Origin: Cyclobacteriaceae bacterium
Lineage (GTDB): Bacteria; Bacteroidota; Bacteroidia; Cytophagales; Cyclobacteriaceae
Assembly: GCA_025808415.1 (NCBI GenBank)
Contig: CP075525.1
Coordinates: 1,659,501 to 1,723,500 of the forward strand
Length of the DNA: 64,000 bases
Direction of reading: 5' to 3'
In this document: positions 18,561 through 26,468 of the stretch, piece after piece
Layout: each line of letters opens with the position of its first letter
Numbering within the stretch: the stretch's first letter is position 1
The notes under the pieces: generated by a model
What the model was told of the DNA's origin: nothing
The model's input: the letters and a program-made list of their open reading frames with translations, nothing else
Database searches by the model: none
Made by a program: the position numbers and the translations under genes

Positions 18561-19900
18561 AACCTGAGCGTAAACACCGTCATTACATCCGGGGCAGATT
18601 CAACATTAATGGAGCCGTTGTGCATTTGCATGATTTGCCGCGATAAACTCAGGCCAATACCCGAGCCGGTTTTTTTAGTTGTGTAAAAAGGAACAAAAAT
18701 TTTATCGATAGCTTCCTTTATAATGCCAGCACCATTATCGATCACCAGAATTTTAACAGAGCTTTCATCGTATTCGCCACGCAATTCAAGGGTTGGCTTT
18801 TCGGTTTCCGATAGGGCTTCAACAGCATTCTTTAAAAGGTTAATCAACACTTGTTCTATCATCTCTTCATCGGCCTGAATGGTCAGGTAATCAGATGAAC
18901 AGGAGTATGTGAATTGGATATTATGTTTTTTGATATCCGGCTTCATCAGCGTAGCCACCTTCTCGATCAAGTCTTTCAATCGTATGGATTTCAATTTTGG
19001 TTTCGGCAGTGAAGTGTATTCGCGGTAGGCATCAATAAATTTGATCAATCCTTTACTCCGGTTTTCAATGGTTTCCAATCCTTCTTTTAAATCGGTTGCG
19101 CCTTCGGCTTTTAGTTCGTAATGTCCATCACGTTCTTGTAAATCATAGCGCAACACATCCTTTAGGGTTGATGTAAGCGATGAAATAGGTGTTATGGAGT
19201 TCATGATCTCGTGCCGTAGTACACGCGTAAGGTTTTGCCAGGCTTCCAGTTCCTGCTTTTGCAATTCAGGTTGGATGTTCTGCAAGGTTATCAGGCGAAC
19301 ATCGTTGCCACGTATGCGAAGTTCAGTTGCCTGTATGGTTAAATAGAGTTCGTTGTTTCCTTTATACAGGTTGCTTTTGCCGGCCTCTGTTTCTACAATC
19401 GCCTGGTAAAGTTTATGGTTCCTCTCGTTCAATTCGTGGATGCTGTTTATCGCCTGCACATTCATGAACTTTCGGGCGTTGGTATTAATCAATTGAATAT
19501 TCCCTTCGGCATCATAGGATAAAATACCCGTGCGAACCTGCTGCACAACAGTATTGAGGTATTGCCAGTGTTCTTCTTTTTCTGAACGTGCTTTTCGGAA
19601 TGCCTCCAGCACTTCATTAAAGGCAATGTTCAGGTCCTTAAAGCTTTTTCCAAGTTTATGATCGGCCGTGAAACCCGAAATGAAATCGGAGTATTTTACC
19701 GATTCAAGAAAGCGGGTCAGTTTTCGGTTGGTTTGGCTTACGAAGCGAAAAAGTTCGGCTAGTTGAAGAACGATGATAAGGCAGGTTAGTATTGCGGCAA
19801 ACAACATATTATCGTTGCCGAGCATGTAAATGAACAGGGCAATCGATAAGCCGATTAGGAGAACACGAAAAAATACACGTGACCGGAAGTCGCTTAGCAT
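18557..19900 (-). CDS. Membrane sensor histidine kinase (NtrY-like)
   Basis: 447 residues. Two membrane helices at about 11-28 and 31-50 enclose a very short loop, so the input is not a large periplasmic domain. A PAS-like segment (about 110-210) precedes the phospho-accepting HisKA box LRHEIMNSITPISSLTSTL with H230. HATPase motifs follow: N box (LINLLKNAVEAL), G1 (DNGAGI) and G2 (GSGIGLSLS). It lies 81 bases downstream of the sigma-54 response regulator on the same strand and is its likely partner. Confidence 0.9.
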   Translation of the reverse strand: MLSDFRSRVFFRVLLIGLSIALFIYMLGNDNMLFAAILTCLIIVLQLAELFRFVSQTNRKLTRFLESVKYSDFISGFTADHKLGKSFKDLNIAFNEVLEAFRKARSEKEEHWQYLNTVVQQVRTGILSYDAEGNIQLINTNARKFMNVQAINSIHELNERNHKLYQAIVETEAGKSNLYKGNNELYLTIQATELRIRGNDVRLITLQNIQPELQKQELEAWQNLTRVLRHEIMNSITPISSLTSTLKDVLRYDLQERDGHYELKAEGATDLKEGLETIENRSKGLIKFIDAYREYTSLPKPKLKSIRLKDLIEKVATLMKPDIKKHNIQFTYSCSSDYLTIQADEEMIEQVLINLLKNAVEALSETEKPTLELRGEYDESSVKILVIDNGAGIIKEAIDKIFVPFYTTKKTGSGIGLSLSRQIMQMHNGSINVESAPDVMTVFTLRF

Positions 19901-19902
19901 GC

Positions 19903-19965
19903 TAATTTGAAAATTTGAAAGTGGGTTATTAACCTTAATGTAGTCATGTTCAAACCTTCAAATTG
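19903..19965. repeat. Inverted repeat of TTTGAA heptads between regulator and kinase genes
   Basis: The left arm at 19903-19919 and the right arm at 19949-19965 are complementary at about 14 of 17 positions and are built from repeats of TTTGAA/TTCAAA. The arms flank a 29-base loop within the gap between the response regulator and the kinase. A second element of the same style lies at 22871-22953. Confidence 0.5.
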
Positions 19966-19981
19966 ACTCATTGATAAATTT

Positions 19982-21361
19982 TTAAAGACCATGTTTTTCT
20001 AATCTTCTGTACAGTGAGGAGCGCGTTAAGCCCAACTCCGAAGCAGCTTGCGTGATGTTACCATTGTGTTTCTTCAAAACTTTCCTGATCAACAACTTCT
20101 CCACATCTTCGAGGTTGTATTGTTCCAGGCTTAGTTGCCCATCTTCTTTTGCTGCGGAAGCCGTCAGGTTAAAATCCTCGGGTTGTAATACGGGGTTATT
20201 ACTAAGTATTATTGCCCGTTCAATGGCATGCTGCAACTCACGGATGTTACCCGGCCACGGATGTTTGTGCATGCGCACGGCAGCTGCATCGCTTATTTTG
20301 CTTACACTCTTGCTGTATTTTTCGGCATAGTGTTTTACAAAATGGTTTGCCAGCAAGGGTATATCTTCAAGCCTTTCGCGTAGGGGAGGTATCTCTATTT
20401 CGATAGTGTTGATGCGGTATAGCAAGTCTTGCCTGAACCGGTTTTCTTTTACCATTTCATACAAGGGCATATTGGTGGCGCAAATCAACCGTATGTCAAT
20501 GGGTGTTTCTTTATTTGCCCCTACACGGCTTACCCTTCGGTTTTGTAGCACGGTAAGTAGTTTTGCCTGCAAGGGCATGGAAAGGTTTCCGATCTCATCT
20601 AAAAAAAGTGTGCCTCCGTTGGCTAACTCAAAACGTCCCGGCCTATCCTCTTTGGCATCAGTAAACGAACCCTTTTTATGGCCAAATAACTCGCTTTCAA
20701 AAAGTGTTTCCGTAATGGAACCTAAATCCACGCTTACAAAGTTTTCGCGTGCACGCGATGAGTTGCGGTGAATGGCGCGGGCGATCAACTCTTTGCCTGT
20801 GCCGTTTTCACCTAAAATCAAAACATTGGCATCGGTCACGGCCACGCGGTCAATCGTTTGGAAAATCCGCTGCATGGCCTGGCTTTGGCCGATGATTTCA
20901 CTGAACCGGTTGTTTAGTTCTTTATTGATTTCCTGGTTTTTTATTTTCAGCGTCTCTACCTGGTCGCGCGATTCGCGCAAGCGCATGGACGAGTAAAGTG
21001 TTGCCAACAGTTTTTCATTCTCCCAGGGCTTAAGTACAAAATCAGTGGCACCGGCTTTAATTGCTTTCACAGCCATTTGCACATCGCCATAGGCTGTTAT
21101 AAGCACGACCACGGCCGATGGATCGATCTCGAGTATTTTCTCCAACCAATAATAACCCTCGCTGCCGCTGCTTACATCTTTGGTAAAATTCATGTCCAGC
21201 AGGATAACATCGTAATCTTCATGGTTCATCAAGGAAGGAATCGCCTCCGGGTTTTTCTCTATGTCTACTTGTATGAAGTGGCGCTTTAAAAACATCTTAG
21301 CTGCTTTTAAGAGGTCTTCGTTATCATCTACGATTAAAATCTTTCCTTGCTTCTGTTCCAT
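19982..21361 (-). CDS. Sigma-54-dependent response regulator, NtrC family
   Basis: 459 residues. It has a receiver domain with phospho-acceptor D56 (VILLDMNFT), an AAA+ domain with Walker A (GENGTGKE) and Walker B (GTLFLDEIG), and a C-terminal Fis-type helix-turn-helix (NITQAASELGLTRSSLYRRLEKHGL). The sigma-54 loop reads GSFTDA rather than GAFTGA, as in several regulators of this phylum. It is divergent from an efflux cluster whose upstream region holds a sigma-54-like element and repeated motifs, so this regulator probably activates those genes when its kinase phosphorylates it. Confidence 0.92.
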   Translation of the reverse strand: MEQKQGKILIVDDNEDLLKAAKMFLKRHFIQVDIEKNPEAIPSLMNHEDYDVILLDMNFTKDVSSGSEGYYWLEKILEIDPSAVVVLITAYGDVQMAVKAIKAGATDFVLKPWENEKLLATLYSSMRLRESRDQVETLKIKNQEINKELNNRFSEIIGQSQAMQRIFQTIDRVAVTDANVLILGENGTGKELIARAIHRNSSRARENFVSVDLGSITETLFESELFGHKKGSFTDAKEDRPGRFELANGGTLFLDEIGNLSMPLQAKLLTVLQNRRVSRVGANKETPIDIRLICATNMPLYEMVKENRFRQDLLYRINTIEIEIPPLRERLEDIPLLANHFVKHYAEKYSKSVSKISDAAAVRMHKHPWPGNIRELQHAIERAIILSNNPVLQPEDFNLTASAAKEDGQLSLEQYNLEDVEKLLIRKVLKKHNGNITQAASELGLTRSSLYRRLEKHGL

Positions 21362-21373
21362 AGTCGATCGGTT

Positions 21374-21497
21374 ATGTCCGTAAACGGGCTGTTAGTGGCA
21401 AAGTTGGTACCGAAAGCCAGCATCGTGGCTTACACAACAAAAAACGGGCATTGGGTTTTAAAAGTACTAAAATTTATGTCCGTAACCGGACGGTTAC
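21374..21497. promoter_or_regulatory. Putative upstream activator sites for the sigma-54 regulator
   Basis: Two copies of ATGTCCGTAAMCGG occur at 21374-21387 and 21476-21489, 102 bases apart. The second is part of a perfect inverted repeat GTAACC-N4-GGTTAC (21482-21497). They lie 80-200 bases upstream of the sigma-54-like element, where enhancer sites of NtrC-type proteins are expected. Binding by the neighbouring regulator is inference. Confidence 0.5.
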
Positions 21498-21564
21498 GTT
21501 CACATTTGGACGAGATAACCTGGTTTTGACCGTTTAAATTGAGTTCCATTGCAGTAAAAGCCTG

Positions 21565-21582
21565 TTGGCACGCTTGTTGGCA
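21565..21582 (+). promoter_or_regulatory. Sigma-54-like -24/-12 element before the HlyD adaptor gene
   Basis: TTGGCACG followed by four bases and TTGG matches the sigma-54 consensus TTGGCACG-N4-TTGC except for the last C. It ends about 40 bases before the ATG at 21621, and the divergent gene encodes a sigma-54 activator. The mismatch at the -12 C lowers confidence. Confidence 0.45.
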
Positions 21583-21620
21583 TCCGGGATGTCGAGCAAC
21601 CACTTTTTAATTTTTAGTTA

Positions 21621-22871
21621 ATGGATCGACAGTTAAAAAAGAAGAATTGGACCTTTAAGCGCGTAGCTACCGTAGGCGGTATTGGCATTTTCGTAGTATT
21701 TGTGGCCTACCAGGTATTGTTTGCCGACAGGCGTTCGCGCTTGAAAGTTGAAAGGGAAAAAATCACTATAGCCACCGTAAGCCGAGGAGTATTTCAGGAG
21801 TTCATTCCACAAACCGGAACAGTTGAACCAAGCCGCACGGTTTACCTGGATGCTGTAGAAGGGGGAACCATAAAACGCGTGGTGGCCGAAAGCGGTGCCA
21901 TGTTAAAGCCTGGTGACATTGTTTTGGAATTAAGCAACCTTAACCGTGAGATCAGCGTCCTTGACCAGGAATCAAACCTGACGCAAAGTATTAACCGTAT
22001 ACGCGAAACCCGTTTGCAAATTACCCAAAATGCCTTGCGCCAGCAGGAAAGTTTGATAACCATTGACAATGCCCTGGCTACATTGAAACCCCAGTATGAA
22101 CGACAAAAGCAGTTGTTTGAGAAAAAGCTGATTTCAAAACAGGATTTTGAACGCACCGAGGCCGACTATTTCGCAAACCTGAAGCGCAAAGAAATAACCT
22201 ACCAGGCGTACAAGTTGGATTCGCTTGACAGGCTAAGGCAGATTGTGCAACTGGATCAAAGTGAGCGAAAACTTTTACAAAGCCTTGAAAACGTTGGTAA
22301 AATACTGGATAACCTGGTGGTGAAAGCACCCATTGAAGGGCAGCTTACACGCCCCCAGTTAGATGTTGGGCAAAGTGTAAACCCGGGCCAGCGTTTGGGG
22401 CAGGTAGATGTGGTGGGAAGTTATAAAGTACGCGTAGAGATTGACGAGATTTATTTGCCGAGAATTTCCGAAGGCCTGCGTGCCACAACCAATTATGCCG
22501 GCAAAGATTATGGGCTTGTGATTACCTATGTATACCCCAATGTGCTGAACGGACGCTTTCCGGTCGACATGAATTTTACAGGCGAAACACCTTCGGGTAT
22601 TCGCAGGGGGTTGTCGTTACGGTTACGCATTGAGTTGGGCCAATCTTCAGAAGAATTATTACTTCCGGTTGGCGGTTTTTATAAAGATACAGGAGGAAAT
22701 TGGGTGTATGTTTTGGATGCTGACGGTAACCGGGCTGTGAAAAGGAGCGTCAGACTGGGCAGAAAGAATACCGAGCATTTTGAAGTACTGGAGGGGCTTA
22801 AGCCTGGCGATAGGGTAATAACCTCATCGTATGAGAATTTTGGTAATAATGAAGTGCTGGTCTTAAATTAA
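21621..22871 (+). CDS. Periplasmic adaptor (HlyD/MacA family) of an ABC efflux pump
   Basis: 416 residues with one N-terminal membrane helix (about 16-33). Domains in order are: beta-barrel/lipoyl start (TVEPSRTVYLDAVEGGTIKRVV), a long alpha-hairpin coiled coil (about 110-230), a second lipoyl half (VVKAPIEGQLTRPQLDVGQSVNPGQ), and a C-terminal beta-barrel and membrane-proximal domain. It should link an inner-membrane MacB-type transporter with an outer-membrane channel, which is not in the window. It is the first gene of the plus-strand efflux group. Confidence 0.88.
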   Translation: MDRQLKKKNWTFKRVATVGGIGIFVVFVAYQVLFADRRSRLKVEREKITIATVSRGVFQEFIPQTGTVEPSRTVYLDAVEGGTIKRVVAESGAMLKPGDIVLELSNLNREISVLDQESNLTQSINRIRETRLQITQNALRQQESLITIDNALATLKPQYERQKQLFEKKLISKQDFERTEADYFANLKRKEITYQAYKLDSLDRLRQIVQLDQSERKLLQSLENVGKILDNLVVKAPIEGQLTRPQLDVGQSVNPGQRLGQVDVVGSYKVRVEIDEIYLPRISEGLRATTNYAGKDYGLVITYVYPNVLNGRFPVDMNFTGETPSGIRRGLSLRLRIELGQSSEELLLPVGGFYKDTGGNWVYVLDADGNRAVKRSVRLGRKNTEHFEVLEGLKPGDRVITSSYENFGNNEVLVLN

Positions 22872-22953
22872 TTCAAAGTTCAATATTCAAAATTCAGAAT
22901 GGGTTAGATACAAACGAAATTAATCTTGAACTTTGAACCTTGAACCTTGAATC
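22871..22953. repeat. Heptad inverted repeat between adaptor and ATPase genes
   Basis: The left arm (22871-22898) is four near-identical 7-mers of ATTCAAA type. The right arm (22925-22952) is four 7-mers of CTTGAAC type. A core of 12 bases is perfectly complementary (22872-22883 with 22926-22937). The arms can form a long hairpin in the intercistronic RNA, possibly adjusting expression of the ATPase relative to the adaptor. Confidence 0.6.
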
Positions 22954-23044
22954 AAAATGTAACCTTTTAGATAAATAAAGAGTATTAGAAACGTAAAACC
23001 AATTCCTTATATAAAACATCCTTAAATCGAAAATTGCCATAACC

Positions 23045-23734
23045 ATGATAAAACTAAAAAACCTTGAAAAGGTGTACACTACTGAAGAAGTAGAAACAAC
23101 TGCACTAAACAATATTAACCTGGAGATTAAAGATGGTGAATTTGTAGCCATCATGGGACCTTCCGGTTGCGGAAAATCAACTTTGCTTAACATTCTTGGT
23201 TTGCTTGATAACCCATCAAATGGTGAGTACCATTTTGGCGAACACGAGGTATCAAAATATTCCGAGCGCCAGCGTGCCCAATTGCGTAAGGGTTCAATCG
23301 GTTTTGTGTTTCAAAGCTTTAACCTGATTGACGAGCTTACCGTGTTCGAAAACGTTGAACTTCCTTTGCTATACATGAAAGTACCTTCTACCGAGCGCAA
23401 GCAACGGGTTGAGGAAGTGTTGGAGCGCATGAACATCATGCACCGCAGAAACCACTTCCCGCAGCAACTTTCTGGTGGTCAGCAACAACGTGTGGCTATT
23501 TCGCGTGCCATTGTTGCCAAACCCAAAGTAATACTGGCCGATGAACCTACCGGTAACCTGGATTCAGCCAATGGTGAAGAAGTGATGAAGCTTCTTTCTC
23601 AACTGAATGAAGAGGGCACAACCATTATTATGGTTACGCACTCACCTTACGATGCCAACTATGCGCACCGCATTGTAAACTTGTTCGATGGTAAGGTAGT
23701 AACAGAAAATATTAAGGAGCAATTCCACATTTAA
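23045..23734 (+). CDS. ABC transporter ATP-binding protein (MacB/LolD type)
   Basis: 229 residues, a complete nucleotide-binding subunit: Walker A GPSGCGKST, Q loop (VFQSFNLI), signature LSGGQQQR, Walker B VILADEPTGNLDS, and H loop MVTHS. MacB/LolD-type ATPases of this size energise FtsX-like permeases in extrusion of antibiotics, peptides or lipoproteins. Three such permeases follow on the same strand and could share this single ATPase. A clear terminator follows 22 bases after the stop. Confidence 0.93.
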   Translation: MIKLKNLEKVYTTEEVETTALNNINLEIKDGEFVAIMGPSGCGKSTLLNILGLLDNPSNGEYHFGEHEVSKYSERQRAQLRKGSIGFVFQSFNLIDELTVFENVELPLLYMKVPSTERKQRVEEVLERMNIMHRRNHFPQQLSGGQQQRVAISRAIVAKPKVILADEPTGNLDSANGEEVMKLLSQLNEEGTTIIMVTHSPYDANYAHRIVNLFDGKVVTENIKEQFHI

Positions 23735-23755
23735 AGCTGTACTGCTTAAAGCAAG

Positions 23756-23786
23756 AAACCCTGGCGATAGTGTCAGGGTTTTTTGT
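23756..23786 (+). terminator. Rho-independent terminator after the ABC ATPase gene
   Basis: Stem AACCCTG (23757-23763) and CAGGGTT (23774-23780) with a 10-base loop, followed by TTTTG. It separates the adaptor-ATPase transcript from the permease genes. Confidence 0.7.
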
Positions 23787-23805
23787 TTGTGCATAAGTGT
23801 AAATG

Positions 23806-23823
23806 TGAACAGTTTGCTGTTCA
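23806..23823. promoter_or_regulatory. Palindrome upstream of the first permease gene, possible operator
   Basis: TGAACAG-TTTG-CTGTTCA is a perfect 7-bp inverted repeat, 135 bases before the permease ATG and about 60 bases before a sigma-54-like element. The spacing suits an activator site, but no binding protein can be named. Confidence 0.35.
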
Positions 23824-23883
23824 TATTTGAACAATATCTTCAATTAAAACACGCCTGTCTTTACTGATCCGTTAAAAATATAG

Positions 23884-23899
23884 TTGGCATTTTTATTGG
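23884..23899 (+). promoter_or_regulatory. Second sigma-54-like element, before the first permease gene
   Basis: TTGGCA, six bases, TTGG: the same layout and the same -12 deviation as the element at 21565, located 60 bases before the ATG at 23959. The shared deviation suggests the two are related rather than chance. Confidence 0.4.
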
Positions 23900-23958
23900 G
23901 TAAGGTGCAACCTGTTGTTATAATTTGAAGTCTTAAGCAGTAACCAACCCTTTCGTTC

Positions 23959-26343
23959 ATGTTAAAAAACTATTTACTGATTACCTTTCGCAGTATGATG
24001 AAGAGCAAAGTTTATATCTTCATCAATATAGTGGGAATGGCCATTGCTATTGCCTGCTGTATTACGGCCTGGTACAATTACGATTTCAATGCCAGTTTTG
24101 ATGATCATCACAAGAACACACATGAAATTTATCGGGTAAACATGGTCCGGGATTTTCAAGGAATGACTACTGAATATGGCATCGTACCCGTTCCTCTTGG
24201 CGAGATTGTTCGCCAGAATAGTAAGGATATAACCGCCAGTACAAGGTATTCCAATTCGTATGCCGACTTAAGAATTGATGATGAGATTTTCGGGTCAAGC
24301 ATATCTTATGTTGATCCTGAATTTTTCTCCCTCTTTACTTTTGAGTTCATTAAAGGTTCTCCATCGGCAATACAAGGGAAAACCAACCTTGTTATAAGCG
24401 ATGAACTGGCGCTGAGGTTGTTTAACTCAACCGATGTGCTGGGCAGGCCTGTTACCCATATACTGCAGGAAGGTAAGTTGCGTGAATTTGAAGTTGGTGC
24501 AGTATTTAAACTACCTCCAACCAATTCAAGTTTCAATGATGAGGCTTTTGCCTTATATGAAAATTACTGGGATGCAGCGCCCGAATTGGAGCAAGGTCAG
24601 AGCTGGCGTTTCCGTAATACGCTGTTTTTGCAGCTCGATAATCCTGCTCGAATAGCTTCAATTGAAGCTCAATTATTGCCTTTTGTTGAAAATAACAATA
24701 AGATTCGTGAAGACTTTATTATAAAAAGTTATAAGCTGGATCCTTTTGTAGGCATGGCCGTTAGGGATACCTATGCCGAAAGACCGGGAACCTGGACACG
24801 CGAGGCATCACCAATTGCTGCCGTTATTGGGTGTGCCGTTATGGCCATTTTTGTTTTACTTATTGCATGTTTCAACCTCACCAATACTTCAATAGCAATT
24901 TCATCACGCAGGCTTAAGGAGATTGGTATTCGTAAAGTTATGGGCAGTATGCGCGGCCAACTGGTGTTTCAGTTTATTGGTGAAACCATGTTGGTTTGTT
25001 TTGTTTCCCTGATGCTTGGGATGGCGATTGCCGAATGGCTATTGATACCTGCTTTCAATTCGCTATGGCCTTACATGAAGCTTACAACCGATTATTTCGG
25101 CAAACCCGATTTTCTTTTTGTCATGATCGGCATACTTTTCTTTACCGGTTTACTGGCCGGGAGTTACCCTGCTTTTTACATCAGTAAGTTTCAGCCGACA
25201 TCCATCCTGAAAGGAAAATTGAAATTTGGCGGAACTAATTACTTCACACGCATTTTATTATCGCTTCAGTTTGCTATATCACTCATAGGTATTGTTTGCA
25301 GTATCGCATTTACAGAAAATGCGCAGTACCAACGTGAGTTCGATCTTGGCTTTAACCAAAAGGAAGTACTGTTTACCTGGGTGAACAGCGAGGCAGAATA
25401 CAATGCTCTGCGGAATGTTATGACGCAAAATCCCGATGTGATTTCTATTTCAGGATCTGAACATCATTTTTTTTCCAACTATTACAACGATCCAATCAAA
25501 CATGAAGGAACAGAGATTGAAGTGGATATCATTAATGTGGGCGATGGGTATCTGAAAACTGCAGGTCTTACCCTTGTTGAAGGCAGGGACTTTATGGTCG
25601 ATTCTGAAACCGATCGTAAAGAGTCAGTAATTATTACACAACGTCTTGCTTCAAAGTTTGGTTGGGATAAGCCCATCGGGAAAGAAATTGTTTGGATGGA
25701 TACCGTAAAGTTCTATGTAATTGGTGTTGTAAAAGATGTTTATACCAACGGCTTATGGCGCGAATTGGAGCCCTTGATGATTCGCACCAGTGGGCCTGAA
25801 AAGTACAAGCACTTGCTGGTCAGTGCGCCTGCCGATAAGATTGTATCTGTAAACGAATACATGGAAGCCAAATGGAAAGAAGTTTTTCCTTACCGAAAAT
25901 TTGGCAGTCGCTACATGTCCGATTCAAATGTGGAAGCCATTACCGTAAATACAAATATTGTTAAGATGTTCATTTTTCTGGGTTTAGTAGCCGTGCTTCT
26001 TTCCATTACGGGTTTGTTTACACTGGTCTCGCTCAATATTATTAAAAAGATGAAAGAGATTGGGGTGCGCAAAGTTTTAGGGGCCTCTGTCTCCAATATC
26101 TCCCGGGTTATCAATACGGAGTTTGCTATCATATTGTTGGTTGCCTGCGTGTTGGGCGCAGCCGGTGGTTTCTGGATGTCCGATATGCTCATGGGCAGCA
26201 TCTGGAAGTTTTACCAGAAGGCTACAGTTACAGCTATGTTGGTTTCCTCGTTGATTGTTTTGTCCGCTTCGGCCTTAACGGTGGCGTTGAAAACCTATAA
26301 CACGGCACGCATGAACCCGGTGAATGTGTTGCGGGATGAGTAA
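23959..26343 (+). CDS. ABC transporter permease, FtsX/MacB type (first of three)
   Basis: 794 residues. It has an N-terminal membrane helix (about 19-40), a MacB-like periplasmic core, then FtsX helices from about residue 288. A second periplasmic domain and a second FtsX-like block end with SITGLFTLVSLNIIKKMKEIGVRKVLGAS. The conserved cytoplasmic coupling motif (KEIGIRKVMGS and KEIGVRKVLGA) occurs in both halves. It is the double-FtsX permease form of about 800 residues typical of Bacteroidota. It has no ATPase domain and probably works with the ATPase encoded upstream. The substrate is unknown. Confidence 0.88.
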   Translation: MLKNYLLITFRSMMKSKVYIFINIVGMAIAIACCITAWYNYDFNASFDDHHKNTHEIYRVNMVRDFQGMTTEYGIVPVPLGEIVRQNSKDITASTRYSNSYADLRIDDEIFGSSISYVDPEFFSLFTFEFIKGSPSAIQGKTNLVISDELALRLFNSTDVLGRPVTHILQEGKLREFEVGAVFKLPPTNSSFNDEAFALYENYWDAAPELEQGQSWRFRNTLFLQLDNPARIASIEAQLLPFVENNNKIREDFIIKSYKLDPFVGMAVRDTYAERPGTWTREASPIAAVIGCAVMAIFVLLIACFNLTNTSIAISSRRLKEIGIRKVMGSMRGQLVFQFIGETMLVCFVSLMLGMAIAEWLLIPAFNSLWPYMKLTTDYFGKPDFLFVMIGILFFTGLLAGSYPAFYISKFQPTSILKGKLKFGGTNYFTRILLSLQFAISLIGIVCSIAFTENAQYQREFDLGFNQKEVLFTWVNSEAEYNALRNVMTQNPDVISISGSEHHFFSNYYNDPIKHEGTEIEVDIINVGDGYLKTAGLTLVEGRDFMVDSETDRKESVIITQRLASKFGWDKPIGKEIVWMDTVKFYVIGVVKDVYTNGLWRELEPLMIRTSGPEKYKHLLVSAPADKIVSVNEYMEAKWKEVFPYRKFGSRYMSDSNVEAITVNTNIVKMFIFLGLVAVLLSITGLFTLVSLNIIKKMKEIGVRKVLGASVSNISRVINTEFAIILLVACVLGAAGGFWMSDMLMGSIWKFYQKATVTAMLVSSLIVLSASALTVALKTYNTARMNPVNVLRDE

Positions 26344-26468
26344 TGAAAATGCCAATAAACTTTAAGTTTCAGGCATTGAACCTGTAACCTATAGTCAGTG
26401 TGTACGTCTAAGTCATACCTTCCTGCACCTGTTCGTAACTTTTTGTAATTCTCTTAACCTGCTTTGGT

